Assembly: GCA_033344815.1 (NCBI GenBank)
Contig: JAWPMR010000001.1
Coordinates: forward strand, 544,136 to 608,135
DNA length: 64,000 nt
Direction of reading: 5' to 3'
DNA from: Paracoccaceae bacterium
Lineage (GTDB): Bacteria > Pseudomonadota > Alphaproteobacteria > Rhodobacterales > Rhodobacteraceae
The notes beneath the pieces were generated by a model. That model worked only from the letters and a program-made list of their open reading frames with translations. It was not told where the DNA came from and made no database searches. Of the stretch, positions 10,236-20,465 are shown piece by piece. Every line of letters begins with the position of its first letter. The stretch's first letter is position 1. A program made the position numbers and the translations under genes.

Positions 10236-10550
10236 ATGAGGCTACGAGACATGTCACCCACATCCCGGCCCGCTTTTGGCACATTTGTGTTTTGCGCCCT
10301 TGCCATGGGCTTGGGCACCTATTTCACATTTGCCGCCGTCCAGGGTGATTTTGGCCTCTTTCGCCGGGCAGAGATTGTCGCAGAAGCCGACGCACTGCGC
10401 GATCACCTGGATCAAGTCAAAACGGATGTGGCACGTATGGACAACCTGACGCGGCGGTTGTCGGATGGTTTTCTGGATCTCGATTTGCTGGATGAGCAGG
10501 CCCGGTCCGTTTTGGGGATGATCCGTGCGGATGAAATCGTCATCCGCTAG
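10236..10550 (+). CDS. Septum formation initiator (FtsB/DivIC family)
   Basis: 104 residues, AGAGGCG ribosome site before the ATG. One membrane segment (about 13-33) is followed by a coiled coil (about 45-80) and a short conserved end (LDLLDEQARSVLGM), the layout of FtsB/DivIC proteins of the divisome. It should sit in the inner membrane with its coiled coil in the periplasm, pairing with FtsL and FtsQ. The position just before pdhA, after a glycolytic gene, is common in alphaproteobacteria, where the gene lies between eno/pgk and pdh. Confidence 0.85.
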   Translation: MRLRDMSPTSRPAFGTFVFCALAMGLGTYFTFAAVQGDFGLFRRAEIVAEADALRDHLDQVKTDVARMDNLTRRLSDGFLDLDLLDEQARSVLGMIRADEIVIR

Positions 10551-10637
10551 GATAGATATCGTTCGAAACAGGGCCTCTGAACCCTTGCAGCCCATGCTCT
10601 AGATTGCCCCTCGCAATAGCTTTACGAATCCGATAAA

Positions 10638-10661
10638 AGATAGTTTAACGCTAAACTATCT
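10638..10661. promoter_or_regulatory. Perfect 10-base-arm palindrome upstream of pdhA
   Basis: AGATAGTTTA-ACGC-TAAACTATCT, an AT-rich perfect inverted repeat ending 36 bases before the pdhA ATG. It lacks a T-run, so an operator for a dimeric regulator (MarR/GntR-like size) is more likely than a terminator. The regulator is not identifiable from this window. Confidence 0.6.
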
Positions 10662-10697
10662 GCCCGATCATGGGCGCGACGAGGGAGAACCGCTCTG

Positions 10698-11702
10698 ATG
10701 GCACCACGAAAACCAGCCAAGAAACCAAATGTATCTGCGGAGGATCTGAAAGCCTACTACCGCGATATGCTGTTGATTAGGCGCTTTGAAGAAAAGGCCG
10801 GGCAGCTCTACGGAATGGGTTTAATTGGCGGGTTCTGTCACCTCTACATCGGACAGGAAGCGGTTGTTGTGGGGCTTGAGGCAACGGCCAAGGACGGCGA
10901 CAAACGTGTTACATCCTATCGTGACCACGGCCATATGCTGGCCTGCGGCATGGACCCCAAAGGCGTTATGGCGGAGCTGACAGGGCGCGAGGGCGGCTAT
11001 TCCAAAGGTAAGGGTGGCTCCATGCACATGTTCTCCAAGGAGAAACACTTTTATGGCGGTCACGGTATTGTTGCCGCTCAGGTGCCGCTTGGCGCGGGCT
11101 TGGCATTTTCCGACAAGTATAAAGGCAACGACAATGTGACCTTTGCCTATTTCGGAGATGGTGCTGCAAACCAGGGCCAGGTCTATGAAGCCTATAACAT
11201 GGCCGAGATCTGGAACCTGCCGGTGGTTTTTGTGATCGAGAACAACCAGTACGCGATGGGCACCTCCACCAAACGCTCCACGCACTCTCCCAGCTATTGG
11301 GAACGCGGCGCCGCCTATGGGATCAAAGGCGAAGAAGTTGACGGCATGGATGTGCTGGCCGTGAAAGCCGCCGGTCAAAAGGCCGTCGAAACCTGCCGTG
11401 CGGGCAAAGGCCCCTACATCCTGGAAATCAAAACCTACCGTTACCGTGGGCATTCCATGTCAGATCCTGCAAAATATCGTACCCGCGAAGAAGTTCAGAA
11501 AATGCGCGATGAACGTGATCCGATCGAAAACGTCCGCTCCCTGCTGCTCACCGGAAAACACGCCACCGAGGACGACCTCAAATCCATCGATAAGGAAATC
11601 AAGGAAATCGTGAACGAAAGCGCTGAATTCGCCAAAACCTCGCCGGAACCCGCGCTTGAGGAACTGTGGACCGATATTTACGCAAAAGCTGGGGAGGCTT
11701 GA
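10698..11702 (+). CDS. pdhA: Pyruvate dehydrogenase E1 component, alpha subunit
   Basis: 334 residues. The thiamine diphosphate-binding motif runs from GDGAANQGQVYEA (residue 153) to the closing ENN about 30 residues later. The phosphorylation-loop region YRYRGHSMSDPAKYRTREE is present near residues 246-264. With PdhB it decarboxylates pyruvate and transfers the acetyl group to the E2 lipoyl arm. It starts a tight operon, pdhA-pdhB separated by 3 bases and pdhB-pdhC by 12. A perfect palindrome lies just upstream and may be the control site. Confidence 0.96.
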   Translation: MAPRKPAKKPNVSAEDLKAYYRDMLLIRRFEEKAGQLYGMGLIGGFCHLYIGQEAVVVGLEATAKDGDKRVTSYRDHGHMLACGMDPKGVMAELTGREGGYSKGKGGSMHMFSKEKHFYGGHGIVAAQVPLGAGLAFSDKYKGNDNVTFAYFGDGAANQGQVYEAYNMAEIWNLPVVFVIENNQYAMGTSTKRSTHSPSYWERGAAYGIKGEEVDGMDVLAVKAAGQKAVETCRAGKGPYILEIKTYRYRGHSMSDPAKYRTREEVQKMRDERDPIENVRSLLLTGKHATEDDLKSIDKEIKEIVNESAEFAKTSPEPALEELWTDIYAKAGEA

Positions 11703-11705
11703 TCA

Positions 11706-13088
11706 ATGGCTACTGAAATTCTCATGCCCGCCCTGAGCCCGACCATGGAAGAAGGCACACTTGCCAAATGGTTGGTCAAGGAAGGCGACACGGTCTCCTC
11801 CGGTGACATCATGGCGGAAATTGAAACCGACAAAGCAACGATGGAATTTGAAGCCGTGGACGAAGGCATCGTCGGCAAAATCCTCATCGCCGAGGGCACC
11901 GAGGGTGTGAAAGTGAATACCGCAATCGCGATCCTGCTCGAAGAAGGTGAAGATGCCTCAGCGATGGACGCTGCGTCTGCCGCACCGCCAGAGGCAGCGC
12001 CCGCTGCCGATGCAGGCGGCGAGGCGTCCGCGACAGCGGCCGCCGAGGCGCCTGCCCCTGCTGCGCCGCAGACTGACACGTCACCCGACTGGCCGGAAGG
12101 CACGGCACTCAAGGAACAGACGGTGCGTGAAGCGCTGCGAGACGGCATGTCCGAAGAGATGCGCCGTGATGACAGCGTCTTTCTCATGGGCGAAGAAGTT
12201 GCGGAATACCAGGGGGCTTATAAAATCTCGCAAGGCATGCTGGATGAATTTGGCGACAAACGCGTCATTGACACACCGATCACGGAACATGGGTTCGCCG
12301 GGATCGCCACAGGTGCTGCCTTTGGCGGTCTGAGACCAATAGTGGAGTTCATGACCTTCAATTTCGCCATGCAGGCGATGGACCAGATCATCAACTCTGC
12401 GGCCAAAACGCTTTATATGTCCGGCGGCCAAATGGGCGCACCTATGGTGTTCCGCGGTCCTAACGGTGCCGCTGCGCGCGTCGGCGCACAACACAGCCAG
12501 GATTATGCGGCTTGGTTCATGCAAGTACCCGGTCTCAAAGTTGCGATGCCCTATTCCGCGTCGGATTACAAAGGCTTGATGAAAACGGCCATTCGCGATC
12601 CGAACCCTGTGATTTTCCTGGAGAACGAAATCCTCTACGGACGTACCTTCGATGTGCCGGACCTTGAGGATTATACGGTACCGTTTGGCAAAGCCCGCAT
12701 CTGGCGCGAAGGCGACGACGTCACAATCGTCAGCTTTGGAATCGGCATGCAATACGCGCTGGCCGCGGCGGACAAACTGGCAGAAGACGGCATTTCTGCA
12801 GAAGTTGTCGACTTGCGGACATTGCGTCCGATGGATACCGGAACCATCATTAAATCGGTCATGAAAACAAATCGTTGCGTGACCGTCGAAGAAGGCTGGC
12901 CGCAAGGATCCGTGGGGAATTACATCAGCTCAGTAATCATGCAGGAGGCATTCGACTATCTCGATGCGCCTGTGATCAACTGTACTGGCAAGGATGTTCC
13001 AATGCCCTATGCGGCCAATCTCGAAAAACTGGCGCTGGTGACCACGGATGAGGTCATCGCGGCGGTCAAACAAGTCACGTATAATTAA
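11706..13088 (+). CDS. pdhB: Pyruvate dehydrogenase E1 component, beta subunit with N-terminal lipoyl domain
   Basis: 460 residues, longer than a plain E1 beta (about 330) because residues 1-80 form a lipoyl domain with the modified lysine at K43 ([12 protein letters not shown]). An Ala/Pro-rich linker (about 85-125) leads into the transketolase-like E1 beta domain, with [11 protein letters not shown], the HSQDYAAWF segment and the C-terminal transketolase domain. The extra lipoyl domain on E1 beta is a known alphaproteobacterial feature. It works with PdhA on the E2 core. Confidence 0.95.
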   Translation: MATEILMPALSPTMEEGTLAKWLVKEGDTVSSGDIMAEIETDKATMEFEAVDEGIVGKILIAEGTEGVKVNTAIAILLEEGEDASAMDAASAAPPEAAPAADAGGEASATAAAEAPAPAAPQTDTSPDWPEGTALKEQTVREALRDGMSEEMRRDDSVFLMGEEVAEYQGAYKISQGMLDEFGDKRVIDTPITEHGFAGIATGAAFGGLRPIVEFMTFNFAMQAMDQIINSAAKTLYMSGGQMGAPMVFRGPNGAAARVGAQHSQDYAAWFMQVPGLKVAMPYSASDYKGLMKTAIRDPNPVIFLENEILYGRTFDVPDLEDYTVPFGKARIWREGDDVTIVSFGIGMQYALAAADKLAEDGISAEVVDLRTLRPMDTGTIIKSVMKTNRCVTVEEGWPQGSVGNYISSVIMQEAFDYLDAPVINCTGKDVPMPYAANLEKLALVTTDEVIAAVKQVTYN

Positions 13089-13100
13089 GGAGCGCGCAAG

Positions 13101-14417
13101 ATGCCTACAGAAATCCTCATGCCCGCCCTGAGCCCGACCATGGAAGAAGGCACTTTGGCCAAATGGCACGTCAAGGAAGGGGACACCGTGTCTTCTGGTG
13201 ACATCATGGCCGAAATTGAAACCGACAAAGCAACGATGGAATTTGAAGCCGTAGACGAAGGGACCATCGGAAAGATCCTGATCTCTGAAGGCAGCGAAGG
13301 CGTGAAAGTGAACACCGCCATCGCGATCTTGTTGGAGGACGGTGAGAGCGCTGACGACATCGGCAACACGCCAGCTCCGGCGGCGCCCGCAACCCCGACA
13401 GAAAGTGAAACGGTTCCACAGACCGCTTCTGCACCTGCTGCCGCCGCAGCGCCTGCGCCCGCCGCACCACAGGCGGCTGATGGCACTCGCATTTTTGCTT
13501 CGCCTCTTGCACGCCGATTGGCAGCAGAAAAGGGCGTTGATCTGAAAAATCTCAAAGGTTCCGGCCCGCATGGGCGTATTGTTAAGGCGGATGTCGAGGG
13601 ATTGAGCGCTGCGGACGCAAAACCGTCGTCCTCTGCCGCACCTGTGGCCCCTGCCGCCTCACAGGCCAAACCTGCCATGGCGACTGGCCCGGCTGCTGAC
13701 GCAGTAATGGCGATGTATGAGGGGCGCGAATTTGAGGAAATCAGCCTCAATGGTATGCGTAAAACCATTGCAGCCCGCCTGACCGAGGCCAAGCAATCCA
13801 TTCCCCATTTCTATTTACGTCGCGATATAGAGCTGGATGCACTGCTTAAATTCAGAGGTGAGTTGAACAAACAGTTGGAAAGCCGGGGTGTAAAACTGTC
13901 AGTCAACGATTTCATCATCAAGGCAAGTGCACTTGCGCTGCAGGCAGTCCCCGAAGCGAATGCCGTTTGGGCGGGGGATCGTATCCTGAAGCTGAAACCA
14001 TCAGATGTTGCTGTGGCGGTTGCAATAGACGGTGGATTGTTCACGCCCGTTCTGAAAGATGCAGAGATGAAATCGCTCTCCGCGCTGTCCGCCGAAATGA
14101 AAGACCTTGCAGGTCGTGCACGCGACCGAAAACTTGCTCCCCATGAATATCAAGGCGGTAGCTTTGCAATATCAAATCTGGGCATGTTTGGTATCGATAA
14201 CTTCGATGCAGTCATAAACCCGCCACATGGCGCGATTCTTGCCGTTGGTGCAGGTGTCAAAAAGCCTATCGTCGGCAAAGACGGCGAATTGAGCGTTGCA
14301 ACGGTCATGTCGGTGACTTTATCGGTTGATCACCGCGTGATCGATGGGGCGCTCGGCGCGCAACTGTTGCAATCCATCAAGGAAAACCTCGAGAATCCTA
14401 TGATGATGCTGGCCTGA
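13101..14417 (+). CDS. pdhC: Pyruvate dehydrogenase E2 component (dihydrolipoamide acetyltransferase)
   Basis: 438 residues. An N-terminal lipoyl domain carries K43 in the same [12 protein letters not shown] context as PdhB. An Ala/Pro linker and an E3-binding domain (about 131-167, [16 protein letters not shown]) follow, then the catalytic acyltransferase domain with the active-site H411 and D415 in [10 protein letters not shown]. It forms the core of the complex and moves the acetyl group to CoA. The lipoyl-domain DNA is nearly identical to that of pdhB (see findings). No E3 (lpd) gene follows; a terminator closes the operon. Confidence 0.96.
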   Translation: MPTEILMPALSPTMEEGTLAKWHVKEGDTVSSGDIMAEIETDKATMEFEAVDEGTIGKILISEGSEGVKVNTAIAILLEDGESADDIGNTPAPAAPATPTESETVPQTASAPAAAAAPAPAAPQAADGTRIFASPLARRLAAEKGVDLKNLKGSGPHGRIVKADVEGLSAADAKPSSSAAPVAPAASQAKPAMATGPAADAVMAMYEGREFEEISLNGMRKTIAARLTEAKQSIPHFYLRRDIELDALLKFRGELNKQLESRGVKLSVNDFIIKASALALQAVPEANAVWAGDRILKLKPSDVAVAVAIDGGLFTPVLKDAEMKSLSALSAEMKDLAGRARDRKLAPHEYQGGSFAISNLGMFGIDNFDAVINPPHGAILAVGAGVKKPIVGKDGELSVATVMSVTLSVDHRVIDGALGAQLLQSIKENLENPMMMLA

Positions 14418-14438
14418 CAGAGCGCATCGTTTGACATG

Positions 14439-14473
14439 AAAAAGCCGGGACCACTGGGTCCCGGCTTTTTAGC
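14439..14473 (+). terminator. Intrinsic terminator after pdhC
   Basis: Perfect arms AAAAGCCGGGACC / GGTCCCGGCTTTT around ACTG, followed by T and then AG. The A-run on the left suggests it may also end the convergent cysE transcript. Confidence 0.9.
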
Positions 14474-14489
14474 TTCTGGTTCGATTGAT

Positions 14490-15299
14490 TTAATTTCGAG
14501 GACCAAGCATATGGTTCATCGAAATAGCAGGTTGGTCGCATCCCGCCTCTCCGACGATGCGCGCCGGAATTCCGGCTACTGTCTTGCACGCCGGCACTTC
14601 TTCTAAAACAACAGATCCAGCGGCAATACGGCTGCATTGCCCGACACGGATATTTCCCAGAACTTTGGCGCCCGCGCCGATCAAAACTCCATCCTCAATT
14701 TTTGGATGGCGATCTTCTTCTTCCTTGCCTGTGCCTCCCAAAGTCACAGAATGTAGCATGGAGACATTGTCACCAACCACAGCAGTTTCGCCAATTACGA
14801 TCGAATGGGCATGGTCAATCATGATGCCTTTTCCGATGCGCGCGGCGGGGTGGATGTCCACACCAAATATCTCAGACACGCGCATTTGAACAAAGTATGC
14901 CAGATCACGATGACCTTTTGTCCATAAATGATGCCCGACGCGGTAAGCCTGCATCGCCTGGTAGCCTTTGAAATAGAGGATCGGCTGAAGCAGTCGGTGG
15001 CAAGCTGGATCACGCTCGTAAATCGCCACAAGGTCTGCGCGGGCCGCCTGAACAAGATCGGGTGCCTCGGCATATGCTTCCTCAACCATCTCACGAACGA
15101 CCACCATCGACATCTCATTTGAGGCAAGCTTGGCGGCGATCCGGTACGACAATGCTTTCTCGATACTCTTATGGTGCAAAATGCAAGCATGCAGGAAGCC
15201 GCCCATAAGAGGCTCATCCTTTGTGGCTTGACGTGCCTCGCTGCAGATCTGGTCCCAAGCCGGGTCAACAGCGGAAATATTATGTTTGGGCTTTGCCAT
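14490..15299 (-). CDS. cysE: Serine O-acetyltransferase
   Basis: 269 residues. An N-terminal helical domain (about 1-140) is followed by a left-handed beta-helix of hexapeptide repeats with the catalytic DHAHSIVIGETAVVGDN and the CoA-site sequence SMLHSVTLGGTGK, and the C-terminal segment GAGAKVLGNIRVG. It makes O-acetylserine from serine and acetyl-CoA, the first step of cysteine synthesis, in the cytosol. It is convergent with pdhC and lies next to the end of the GTA cluster. The length is normal for CysE. Confidence 0.95.
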   Translation of the reverse strand: MAKPKHNISAVDPAWDQICSEARQATKDEPLMGGFLHACILHHKSIEKALSYRIAAKLASNEMSMVVVREMVEEAYAEAPDLVQAARADLVAIYERDPACHRLLQPILYFKGYQAMQAYRVGHHLWTKGHRDLAYFVQMRVSEIFGVDIHPAARIGKGIMIDHAHSIVIGETAVVGDNVSMLHSVTLGGTGKEEEDRHPKIEDGVLIGAGAKVLGNIRVGQCSRIAAGSVVLEEVPACKTVAGIPARIVGEAGCDQPAISMNHMLGPRN

Positions 15300-16068
15300 A
15301 ACGATGATCCTTTCTGCTTACAGGTTTAACTTATCTACTAAGGAAAACCCAAACGCAAATTCGTGATGGCACCCATATCAGAATCCGATGGAGTCACTTT
15401 GAATTTGAAAACCGCATACGCTGTCTTAGGCGAGCCTCCGACAGTCGGAACGTGAAATGTAACATCCAAAACGACGTGACTTATTCGGGTGAGGGCACAA
15501 GTCGACGAGCGAGTTGTTTGGATGATTTGGAATGACGCCAATGCAGCGCAAAAACTGGGATTTCTTGCCTTGGAAGCGATCACACGTCCGCGCCTTCCAA
15601 GGAGAATCGTGTCGACTTACTCGCATTTCAATTGTGCGACGGACAGGCCGATTGAAAGGGTCCAGGAGGTCAAAGTCAATCAAGACCAGCGCTGCAGCAA
15701 TATGGGCGAGAGAATTTTATGATAAAAGGGATGATCCATGCCAGTCCATAGAACGTCCAAGGTATATCAAAGCCGTCTCACAATGAGCGCAGAAGCCAAG
15801 AGTCAGCTAACAATCCCTATCGTCTGCGCGACCGTATCGCTGAAACGGGAATGTTTCGCCACCCGCGGTCAAAGCGCAAATAGAGCTGGCGCCGGACGAA
15901 CCAAACCTCGCTTTGTTGCCAACCCAGACCACAGCCTGACAATTCAAGGGCGAATCGATGCCCAATCTGCAATTACCGCAGAGGCATCGAAACAAGTTGG
16001 ATCCAGGTTCAGCGATGCCTCCCAAACAAAGCGGCCTGAAGGCCCACCTATTAATCGATTATGAAGTC
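15300..16068. other. Gap between GTA gene g15 and cysE, no intact gene
   Basis: Several short frames on both strands (for example 15338-15583 minus and 15738-16064 plus) lack ribosome sites and recognisable domains. The minus strand, downstream of g15, may hold a frameshifted remnant, but I could not link it to a family. The cysE promoter should lie in the first 100 bases. Nothing else is visible. Confidence 0.4.
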
Positions 16069-19000
16069 TTAGCCTGTCACATCCAAATCCTGCGATAGCC
16101 CAGCGCCAAATACAGCGGACAATTGCGCCACTTTGATCTGATAAGGCAGAGATGCTCCATCCGCCACTTGCTGGGTCGCAGAGTAAAGCCATTCTTCCTT
16201 GGAAACTATGTCCTCACGAATAACGATCCCATTCTTAACGACTTGTACGCGATAGCGTTCGGATTCCTCCGCCAGAGGAATTTCAAGAACATCCCAACTG
16301 TCACCGTCAATTCGCGTCCTTCTAATCCAGGATGCGTTCAAATCTCCGACTTCATCAAAGCGCGCGCTCAGATGAGCCGGTGAATAAGGGCGTTCTCCGT
16401 TGCCGTTGAATGCCAGCGTCCCCTGTATGAACGATACATCGTCAACAGGCCGCCTAGCAGGACCGATCCGATAGGTTTGGGACACCCGTCGTAAGTTACG
16501 GCTCAAATCAATTTGGTCTGGCAAGCCGTTTAGCAATACGAACCACGACCCGGTGGGCCAGACAGCAGGCATTAAACCATCACTACCAAGTTGCCCCCTA
16601 AGCCTGGAGCTTAGCTGATAGGTATCTGTATCAACCAGCTCTGCCTTACCGAACTGAAAGATCTCCCAATTGTCCGCGCTCGCATCTCCAATTGCCGCCA
16701 GATTTGCGCCGGTCAGTAAGGCTTCATGCTCGACTGAACTCAGTGAACCACTGATGAGTTTGACTTCCAACGGTACGCCATTATCCAGGCGGCCTGATGG
16801 GGCAGCCGTCAAATTTGATTGCGTAATCCCCATTGTTGATCGCGCGGGGACCTGATTCATTAAGCGGTAATTGCTGTCACTCGATGATTGATATATGGCC
16901 ACAGCCCCGGGCCATGGGTTTGCAGTCACAGCCACGTGAGGCGCATGCGGCACCTCATCACCAGTAAGTAAGGGCAGATCAAGAAAAAGAGCCGACACCG
17001 GAACAGGCGGTACAAAAGCTTTTGGGCTCGGGATGTCGTCAATCATCTCAGCTGACGTGTAAACTTCAGGCTCGATGCGCACAGCCTCAACAATTTGCAG
17101 CATGCCTTGTTCGACACTATCTATCCGGTACAGGGCGCGGCCTTCGGATTGATCTCCTTTGAGCTCAACAACGTCACCAGCTCCTATTGTAAGGCAAGAA
17201 GGTGGTAAAGCGAAACGGATCGCCTCGCGCGCGACACGCGCTTCTGTCAGCCAGCGCTCCGCGACTTGCCGTCCTTCACCACGGGTCAATGCAAGGGGTA
17301 TCTCCGATGTCGAAACCGAATGCGTGCGCTCATCTGCCAATACAGATTCTTCGGCAAGCACGTCAAACTCAGCATCGGCTTGCACAAAGCGGAGCCTGAC
17401 ACGTCCGGCCATCTCAGCCTGGGCAGATCTGGATTGCTCGACCGCACCGTCCAATTCCTCACTTACGGCCAACACGCTGTGTTCTAGTGGGATCGGAACT
17501 TGACCCTGTCGCATTCGGAATATCAACAGCCCATCGCGCTCCACTGCATCAAAGGAATATCGAAGCATCAGTGGTTGCAAAGACGCGCGCGCATCGTTCA
17601 CATCACTGACGGTGTAACCGCGCACAGTACCGTACAGACGACTGGTATCGAAGTTGGTCAAACCTGCTTTTCTGCAAATTTCTCCGACCACGGAAGCGAG
17701 CGGGCGTGCAGATGTTCGCCCATTGATCCAATGGCCTCGGGCATAGTTTACAGCATCCGTCCACAGGCTAGAATTATTTGGAAAATATGGATACGGGCGC
17801 GCATCCCAAGCCCAAACAAAGGCGCGGTCCATGTTGACCATCGGCAATCCATAAATGGCTGAGATGGGGTTGTTTTCCTCTTTTGCCCAATATGACACCA
17901 TGGCTCGAATGTACTGAGCCTGAATAAAATCGTCGCGCGCGCCATTGGAGTACTTCGGCAAACTGCTTTCAGATGATTTCATGTCAATAAACTTGTTGGG
18001 TTGGTTCGTGCCCTTGTCAATCGAAGCACAACCCATCTCGGTAAACCAAACCGGTTTAGACCCCGGAACCCATGCAGTCGGGGAGTTCGATCTGGACCCG
18101 CCTACCCGATCATGATGCGCACTGGACCACCAATTCTTGATATCTTTGTATCTGTAAACCCATGGTTCTCCGTGCGCACCATCTTCGATCGCTGTTCGAT
18201 TCTGTGCCGCGGCAGCCTCATCTGATGCATAGAACCAATCGTAGCCCTCCCCGCCGGCAATATTGCTTTGCAGATAGTCCAAATCATAAATTGATCCTGC
18301 ACCAACATCCAAATGAGCGTCCCCATCGCGCCAATCGGATATCGGCATGTAATTGTCTATACCAATGAAGTCGATATTGGGATCAGCCCAAAGTGGATCA
18401 AGGTGAAAATAGCGATCATTCGATCCATCTTGCGGCTGATACCCAAAGTACTCACTCCAATCGGCAGCGTAACTTATTTTAGTATGGGGTCCCAAGATGG
18501 CGCGCACCTCAGCAGCAAGCGCACGCAGCTTTTGTACCGCAACAAAGCTGTTCCCCGCACCGCGTATCTGGGTCAGCCCACGCATTTCAGAACCGATGCA
18601 AAATGCCTCAACACCGCCAGCGGCCTTGCACAGAGCGGCATAGTGCAGAACGAAGCGAGAGAATGTCCATTCACTTGGACCAGCATAATAAACTGAAGGT
18701 CCTGCGGTTGAAAAATGATAGGCCTTTGCATTACCGAAGAATGCATTGACTTGCGCATCGGCGCTGGGTGTCCCATCCGGCGATCCTGCAACACCTGGCG
18801 CGCGTGACAGGGTTATTCTACCGCGCCAAGGCAGTCTGGGTTGGGTATCTCCAGGCGAATACGGATTCGGCAGCGCGTTAGTGCTCAATTGATCCATAAG
18901 TATAAAGGGATAAAACATCACCTTTTTTCCAACAGCGCGCATGGCTTGAATTGCTTGAACAACTGAAACATCAGTTGGTGTGCCGCCATAAATTGGCCGC

Positions 19001-20019
19001 CCATCAACGGTGGGCATCGCCTGGGCTGAAGACCTGGTCAGACCAGCAACAGACCAAGGCATGTTTTCACCATCATAGAGTTTTTTTTCAACTCGTGGAC
19101 GAACGGCACAAGACCCACAGCGCAAGTCGCTCCCAAACCATGACACGACAAGAGATGTCCCTTGGCAATTTGGTAAATCCTGAACAAGACTGTCCAGCGA
19201 GACAGAGAAATCGGTTTTCTCATTTGGGGTGTTGATGTTTGCGCTCCACCGACTGCCGGGTCCACTGGTGTAGTGAACAGGCGTGGTTGCAAGCGAGTAT
19301 TCGCCAGTGCCTGGAATTATCGCGACACTCTTTATGGCGTAAGTTAATGCCAGTTCGACATCTTCCTCATCTCGCTGCTCTGGCCGCGAGACTTCGAACG
19401 AAAACTGGGGAATCCGGTTGCCAAAACGTTCCAGACCAAGGTTTTCGATAACAACGTAAGCTGTGCCCCGATACGCCGGAACATTACCTGGGCCTTCGAT
19501 CGCTTCGATCGCAGGATCGGGCAGTTGACTAGCGCCACCCCGATAAATGCGCAAATTCAGATCATCCGGAGCAATTTCCTCGCCGTTTGCCCAAATACGG
19601 CCAATTCGAGTTATCTCGCCCTCACAAATGGCGACAGCCAAGTTCACCGAATAAGAGTAGCTGCGGGTTTGTGTTTGGGTTTGCGGTTGACTTGAGGATC
19701 CCTTGCCGCCTCCACCTCCGCCGCCAGATACAGTAACAGTTTCCAGAAAGTCAGACGCCCATATGACCTGGCCACCAAGACGCATACGACCATACACTTG
19801 GGCAAGCGCTTCACCTTCGCCAACACTTGATATCCGAAAACGGTCGACGCGCCCCGTTTCTACGACCTCGGATCCCTGCCCCAACAGCTTTTGGTCAATG
19901 ACCTTGCCTATTGTGGCTCCGACAGCCCGACCTATAACCGCCGTTGAAAGACCGGCCACGGTCCCGCCAATGGAGCCGCCGACTGCTGCGCCGACCGCTG
20001 AAAGAACTATCGTTGCCAT
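16069..20019 (-). CDS. GTA tail-tip host-specificity protein g15 ('megatron')
   Basis: 1316 residues, the largest GTA protein. The N-terminal part has Gly/Ala-rich hydrophobic helices (about 1-45) and a Gly-run/Gln-Thr linker (about 100-120). A central TIM-barrel glycosidase-like segment follows (FCIGSEMRGLTQI, KPVWFTEMGCASID), then beta-rich tail modules. In RcGTA, g15 forms the distal tail-tip complex that contacts the recipient cell and is thought to help cross its envelope. Its start overlaps the g14 stop (TGATG), and it is the last gene of the cluster. The frame is intact, arguing for a functional particle. Confidence 0.93.
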   Translation of the reverse strand: MATIVLSAVGAAVGGSIGGTVAGLSTAVIGRAVGATIGKVIDQKLLGQGSEVVETGRVDRFRISSVGEGEALAQVYGRMRLGGQVIWASDFLETVTVSGGGGGGGKGSSSQPQTQTQTRSYSYSVNLAVAICEGEITRIGRIWANGEEIAPDDLNLRIYRGGASQLPDPAIEAIEGPGNVPAYRGTAYVVIENLGLERFGNRIPQFSFEVSRPEQRDEEDVELALTYAIKSVAIIPGTGEYSLATTPVHYTSGPGSRWSANINTPNEKTDFSVSLDSLVQDLPNCQGTSLVVSWFGSDLRCGSCAVRPRVEKKLYDGENMPWSVAGLTRSSAQAMPTVDGRPIYGGTPTDVSVVQAIQAMRAVGKKVMFYPFILMDQLSTNALPNPYSPGDTQPRLPWRGRITLSRAPGVAGSPDGTPSADAQVNAFFGNAKAYHFSTAGPSVYYAGPSEWTFSRFVLHYAALCKAAGGVEAFCIGSEMRGLTQIRGAGNSFVAVQKLRALAAEVRAILGPHTKISYAADWSEYFGYQPQDGSNDRYFHLDPLWADPNIDFIGIDNYMPISDWRDGDAHLDVGAGSIYDLDYLQSNIAGGEGYDWFYASDEAAAAQNRTAIEDGAHGEPWVYRYKDIKNWWSSAHHDRVGGSRSNSPTAWVPGSKPVWFTEMGCASIDKGTNQPNKFIDMKSSESSLPKYSNGARDDFIQAQYIRAMVSYWAKEENNPISAIYGLPMVNMDRAFVWAWDARPYPYFPNNSSLWTDAVNYARGHWINGRTSARPLASVVGEICRKAGLTNFDTSRLYGTVRGYTVSDVNDARASLQPLMLRYSFDAVERDGLLIFRMRQGQVPIPLEHSVLAVSEELDGAVEQSRSAQAEMAGRVRLRFVQADAEFDVLAEESVLADERTHSVSTSEIPLALTRGEGRQVAERWLTEARVAREAIRFALPPSCLTIGAGDVVELKGDQSEGRALYRIDSVEQGMLQIVEAVRIEPEVYTSAEMIDDIPSPKAFVPPVPVSALFLDLPLLTGDEVPHAPHVAVTANPWPGAVAIYQSSSDSNYRLMNQVPARSTMGITQSNLTAAPSGRLDNGVPLEVKLISGSLSSVEHEALLTGANLAAIGDASADNWEIFQFGKAELVDTDTYQLSSRLRGQLGSDGLMPAVWPTGSWFVLLNGLPDQIDLSRNLRRVSQTYRIGPARRPVDDVSFIQGTLAFNGNGERPYSPAHLSARFDEVGDLNASWIRRTRIDGDSWDVLEIPLAEESERYRVQVVKNGIVIREDIVSKEEWLYSATQQVADGASLPYQIKVAQLSAVFGAGLSQDLDVTG

Positions 20020-20465
20020 CAGGAGGCCTCCTCTGGAAATTTAAAGCGGGCGACGACACGGCGCCGCCATGGAAAGCTCAAAGAATTTTCGATGACACCG
20101 TAATTGGAATAAGCATGAATGAAGCTTGCCTGTTCGCCTATTCTGCCGGCAATTCCGAGATGTTTTGCAACGCCACCGGCACGCATGCGAAAAAGCAAAA
20201 CGTCACCCGGTGCCTCGACGTCCAGATCCTTGGGTTGGAGATGGCGCAAGGCAGCATCCCACAAACGCTCTTCACCTTGTGGCTCGGACCAGTCCATGGA
20301 ATATGCGGGAACCGCTTCGGGTTCATTGCCATGTAGTGATCGCCATATGCCGCGCAAAAGTCCGAGGCAATCTGCGCCGGCACCTTTTACTGCGGACTGG
20401 TGAATATATGGCGTTCCAATCCATGTTCGCGCTTCTGCTACGATTTGGTTTTGCAGGGGTGTCAT
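20019..20465 (-). CDS. GTA peptidase g14 (NlpC/P60 family)
   Basis: 148 residues from the ATG at 20465, chosen because it overlaps the g13 stop in an ATGA and starts MTPLQNQIVAEARTWIGTPY. The longer frame to 20519 would add 18 residues inside g13. NlpC/P60 hallmarks are the catalytic Cys in GADCLGLLRG and the His in KHLGIAGR. It is expected to cut recipient peptidoglycan cross-links from the tail tip. It is coupled to g13 upstream and g15 downstream by start/stop overlaps. Confidence 0.93.
   Translation of the reverse strand: MTPLQNQIVAEARTWIGTPYIHQSAVKGAGADCLGLLRGIWRSLHGNEPEAVPAYSMDWSEPQGEERLWDAALRHLQPKDLDVEAPGDVLLFRMRAGGVAKHLGIAGRIGEQASFIHAYSNYGVIENSLSFPWRRRVVARFKFPEEAS

Noticed and set aside
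12081-12905. 274-codon minus-strand frame inside pdhB
   Set aside because: Antisense to a strongly recognised enzyme gene, no ribosome site, His/Arg-rich shadow composition.
19713-19737. Glycine run in g15 as a frameshift or repeat of interest
   Set aside because: It lies in a flexible linker of an intact 1316-codon frame; similar linkers are ordinary in tail-tip proteins.
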